DNA of 64,000 nt from Paramecium sonneborni (taxonomy: Eukaryota > Ciliophora > Oligohymenophorea > Peniculida > Parameciidae): contig CAJJDN010000117.1 of the NCBI GenBank assembly GCA_905182985.1, forward strand, positions 60,381 through 124,380, in the 5' to 3' direction. Position 1 is the stretch's first letter, and every line of letters begins with the position of its first letter. Shown here one piece after another: positions 62,122 to 64,000 of the stretch. The notes below the pieces were generated by a model, which had not been told where the DNA came from, ran no database searches, and was given only the letters and a program-made list of their open reading frames with translations. The position numbers and the translations under genes are program-made.

Positions 62122-63068
62122 TCATAATGATGTTGTTCCATAGATAATCTTAGCTTAGATAAGATCTGCTTTTTGTTTTGCAAATGCAAGATCCTTCATG
62201 AAATATGTAGAATTAGTTTTTTTATTGATGAGTTCATAAAATGTTTTATCAAATTTGTTTTTAAACAAATGAGTTTATTTGAAAGCTCTTCCTTTTTTAA
62301 TGAAATAGAACAATGCAACTGTTTCCATAACTTAAGCAAGTAAATAGGAGATTGGTTCTGAGACTCCCCAATCATAAATCCCATAAGTCAAATAAAGTAA
62401 AAAGAAATACTAAATTAAAGCAAAAACAATGAGTTATTTCAATAATTTATGACCTTGCTATAATATTGATTTAAATGAATTACTCTAGTAGCTTCTTCAG
62501 TTACTTCTGCTACAATTTTTTCATAATAAACTATAACTTAATCCAAATTCTGTAATACAGTTTACTACAATTACCAGAATTAAGAAGTTGTTGCATTCTC
62601 TTCAGCATATTTGGCCAAAGCTTTTTGAATTGCATTTTCAATCTCAATTGGACTATGGGATTGTTTGTTAGGGTTAAGATTTTAAACCATTAGTTCATGA
62701 AATCTAGCAATGACTAAGGCATCGAAATAAGGAATTTCTAGTTGTGAAAATGCTGTTTCTAATTCGGAATTCATATAATATGGTGCACATCCATTTAAAT
62801 CTAATTCATATGAGAAATTAACGTCATCAATATTAATAGAAGGAGTGTTATGCAAAACTAAATCTACAAAAGGTAATTATTATTCAGTGATATCCTTATC
62901 TCCCATAGTAATTTTAACATTTTAGAAATCTTGCTCTTCTTATTTGATTAATTGCACAATATCATTTGTAGTGGCATAATGAGGAATCTTAAAGATTTTT
63001 GCAAATCCTTTTGGATAATGCAACTTAAGATTAGAAAGTCGATAGAGATGACTTATTTTATTTAACAT
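62122..63068 (-). CDS. mitochondrial calcium uniporter (MCU)-family protein with altered DIME motif
   Basis: 306 aa; one intron at 62458-62483 (26 nt). MCU forms the calcium pore of the inner mitochondrial membrane. The first about 30 residues (MLNKISHLYRLSNLKLHYPK) are basic and fit a mitochondrial targeting sequence. A soluble N-terminal domain follows, then a helix (residues about 155-200) and two membrane helices: LLKQLIVFALIQYFFLLYLT and ISYLLAQVMETVALFYFI. They flank a short loop YGIYDWGVSEPISY, which aligns with the MCU signature WDIMEPVTYF: Trp, Glu and Pro are kept, but the Asp after Trp is Gly. The assignment rests on this two-helix plus W...EP layout. It may be an MCUb-like or other subunit rather than a pore former. 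Confidence 0.75.
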
Positions 63069-63263
63069 ATTTATATTATATTTAAACATAGTTCTTGAGG
63101 GTTATAAGAAATCTAATAATTAATCTGAAGACTAAAAATCCAGTTAAAGCAACAATTATTTGAGCTAATATATATTCTTTTCACATATTGAAAGAGCTAA
63201 ATGATATTTTGAATAGTTAAAAATAATATTGATTTGTGATATATTTTTTTATTTTAGAATAAA

Positions 63264-64000
63264 ATGAACGATTTCATAATTGGTGATAATCTGGTATTGG
63301 TTTAGATAAATTTTAGGAATTAGAATCATTTTTCAAATAGAATACAAATGCTTTGCATGAATAGAATTCAACATTAAGAAAAGCAGCAATCACATAGATA
63401 TATTAAAAAGTTACAGATGCTAATATTTCTTAATCAGATTGTAAAAATTAAATGAATAACTTTAGCATTGACATAATAAATACTTTTAAAATATGGTAAA
63501 GTACTTTTAAAAGCTTTTTCAGATTCAAATGAAAAAGTTCGAGAGATGTCAATAAAATCAATGATTGAGTAAGAATAGAATAATAAATTTAGATTGATTA
63601 CTAATTCAGAGGACAATGAACCAATTTTGAGTTATGTGTTTTCAGTATTGATAGAAAGAAGCAATTGTTAGGATTTAGAGGGAATAATGCATCTTCCTGA
63701 AGTAATGAGACCTCCTCCATCTTAATTACCAACAAGATTGATGAAATTTGTGGAAGAATCAGAAGAAGTAAATATAAAATAGTTAAGTAAAGATTCGTTT
63801 ACTGTTAATATAATTCCTATATTCTATAATGTGTAAAAATGATAGCGACAACTTACATGAATATATAGATGATATAGTGGATATTCATAGGGCATTCTTA
63901 ATGGATCCTTTTGGAGAAGTTTAGAAGGAGGCATGCAAAAGTTTGAGTAAATTTTGTAAGGTTAATCATCAAATGCTTTTACATTTTACAGAGAAGATGG
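63264..64000 (+). CDS. DNAAF5/HEATR2-like HEAT-repeat protein (N-terminal part; runs off window end)
   Basis: The first 221 codons are present; introns 63283-63305 (23), 63441-63465 (25) and 63768-63792 (25). Start MNDFIIDKFQELESFFKQNT. Helical HEAT-type pairs are visible: STLRKAAITQIYQKV, KYGKVLLKAFSDSNEKVREM, EEIRLLLIQFLYSIMCKND and FGEVQKEACKSLSKFCKVN. The order matches animal HEATR2/DNAAF5, a cytosolic factor that pre-assembles axonemal dynein arms, which fits a ciliate. Since HEAT proteins are a broad class and the C-terminus is missing, the name is tentative. It is divergent from the MCU-like gene with 195 bp between starts. Confidence 0.7.

Overview
The window is macronuclear DNA of a ciliate that reads TAA and TAG as glutamine and uses only TGA as stop, almost certainly a Paramecium. 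Evidence seen directly: conserved genes (ribosomal uL2 and uS17, EFTUD2, PI4-kinase, copine, ALKBH1, TRM10) read through only under this code. About 80 introns could be placed by joining frames; all are GT..AG and 19-32 nt long. The DNA is very AT-rich and the genes are packed on both strands. Standard-code ORFs are nearly all fragments or shadows, so the gene models here were rebuilt by hand from frame continuity, intron borders and family motifs.

Layout. 1-9.5 kb: an RRM protein (partial), a CHORD protein, coiled-coil proteins, a membrane protein broken by an assembly gap with a 1,018-bp duplicated contig end, and a Myb/SANT protein with a long polyQ tract. 9.8-17.4 kb: a CK1 kinase, a tandem pseudokinase-kinase, a PI4-kinase and an alpha/beta hydrolase, all on the plus strand. 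18.4-27 kb: TRM10 with a divergent partner 12 bp away, then minus-strand genes for a coiled-coil protein, a secreted trichocyst-matrix-like protein, an MGxxxC acylated macro-like protein, a small Cys protein and a URI-like prefoldin. 27.3-33 kb: RPS11, EFTUD2, a mitochondrial carrier and ALKBH1. 33.44-34.13 kb: a perfect AGTAT satellite of 138 units. 34.6-45.8 kb: small unknown proteins, a LIN54/tesmin CXC protein, coiled-coil proteins and a very large Gly/Cys-rich surface membrane protein. 45.8-55 kb: a minus-strand block with a RhoGEF DH-PH-FERM protein, a cyclic-nucleotide-binding protein, a cyclin, an ankyrin protein and a copine. 55-64 kb: unknown genes and relics, RPL8, a ubiquitin-specific protease, an MCU-family protein with an altered pore motif and the start of a DNAAF5/HEATR2-like dynein assembly factor.

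The genes do not form one pathway. Many fit the biology of a ciliated, secretory cell: phosphoinositide and calcium signalling (PI4K, copine, MCU), cortex and cytoskeleton (RhoGEF-FERM, dynein assembly), exocytosis (trichocyst-like protein), and RNA and ubiquitin housekeeping. Between them lie several decayed reading frames interrupted by single TGA codons or frameshifts. The most unusual features are the satellite, whose unit resembles the Paramecium IES-end consensus, the DH-PH-FERM fusion, the tandem kinase and the divergent uniporter.

Limits: no similarity search or alignment was run. Intron borders are inferred from frame joins, and functions of hypothetical genes are not known.
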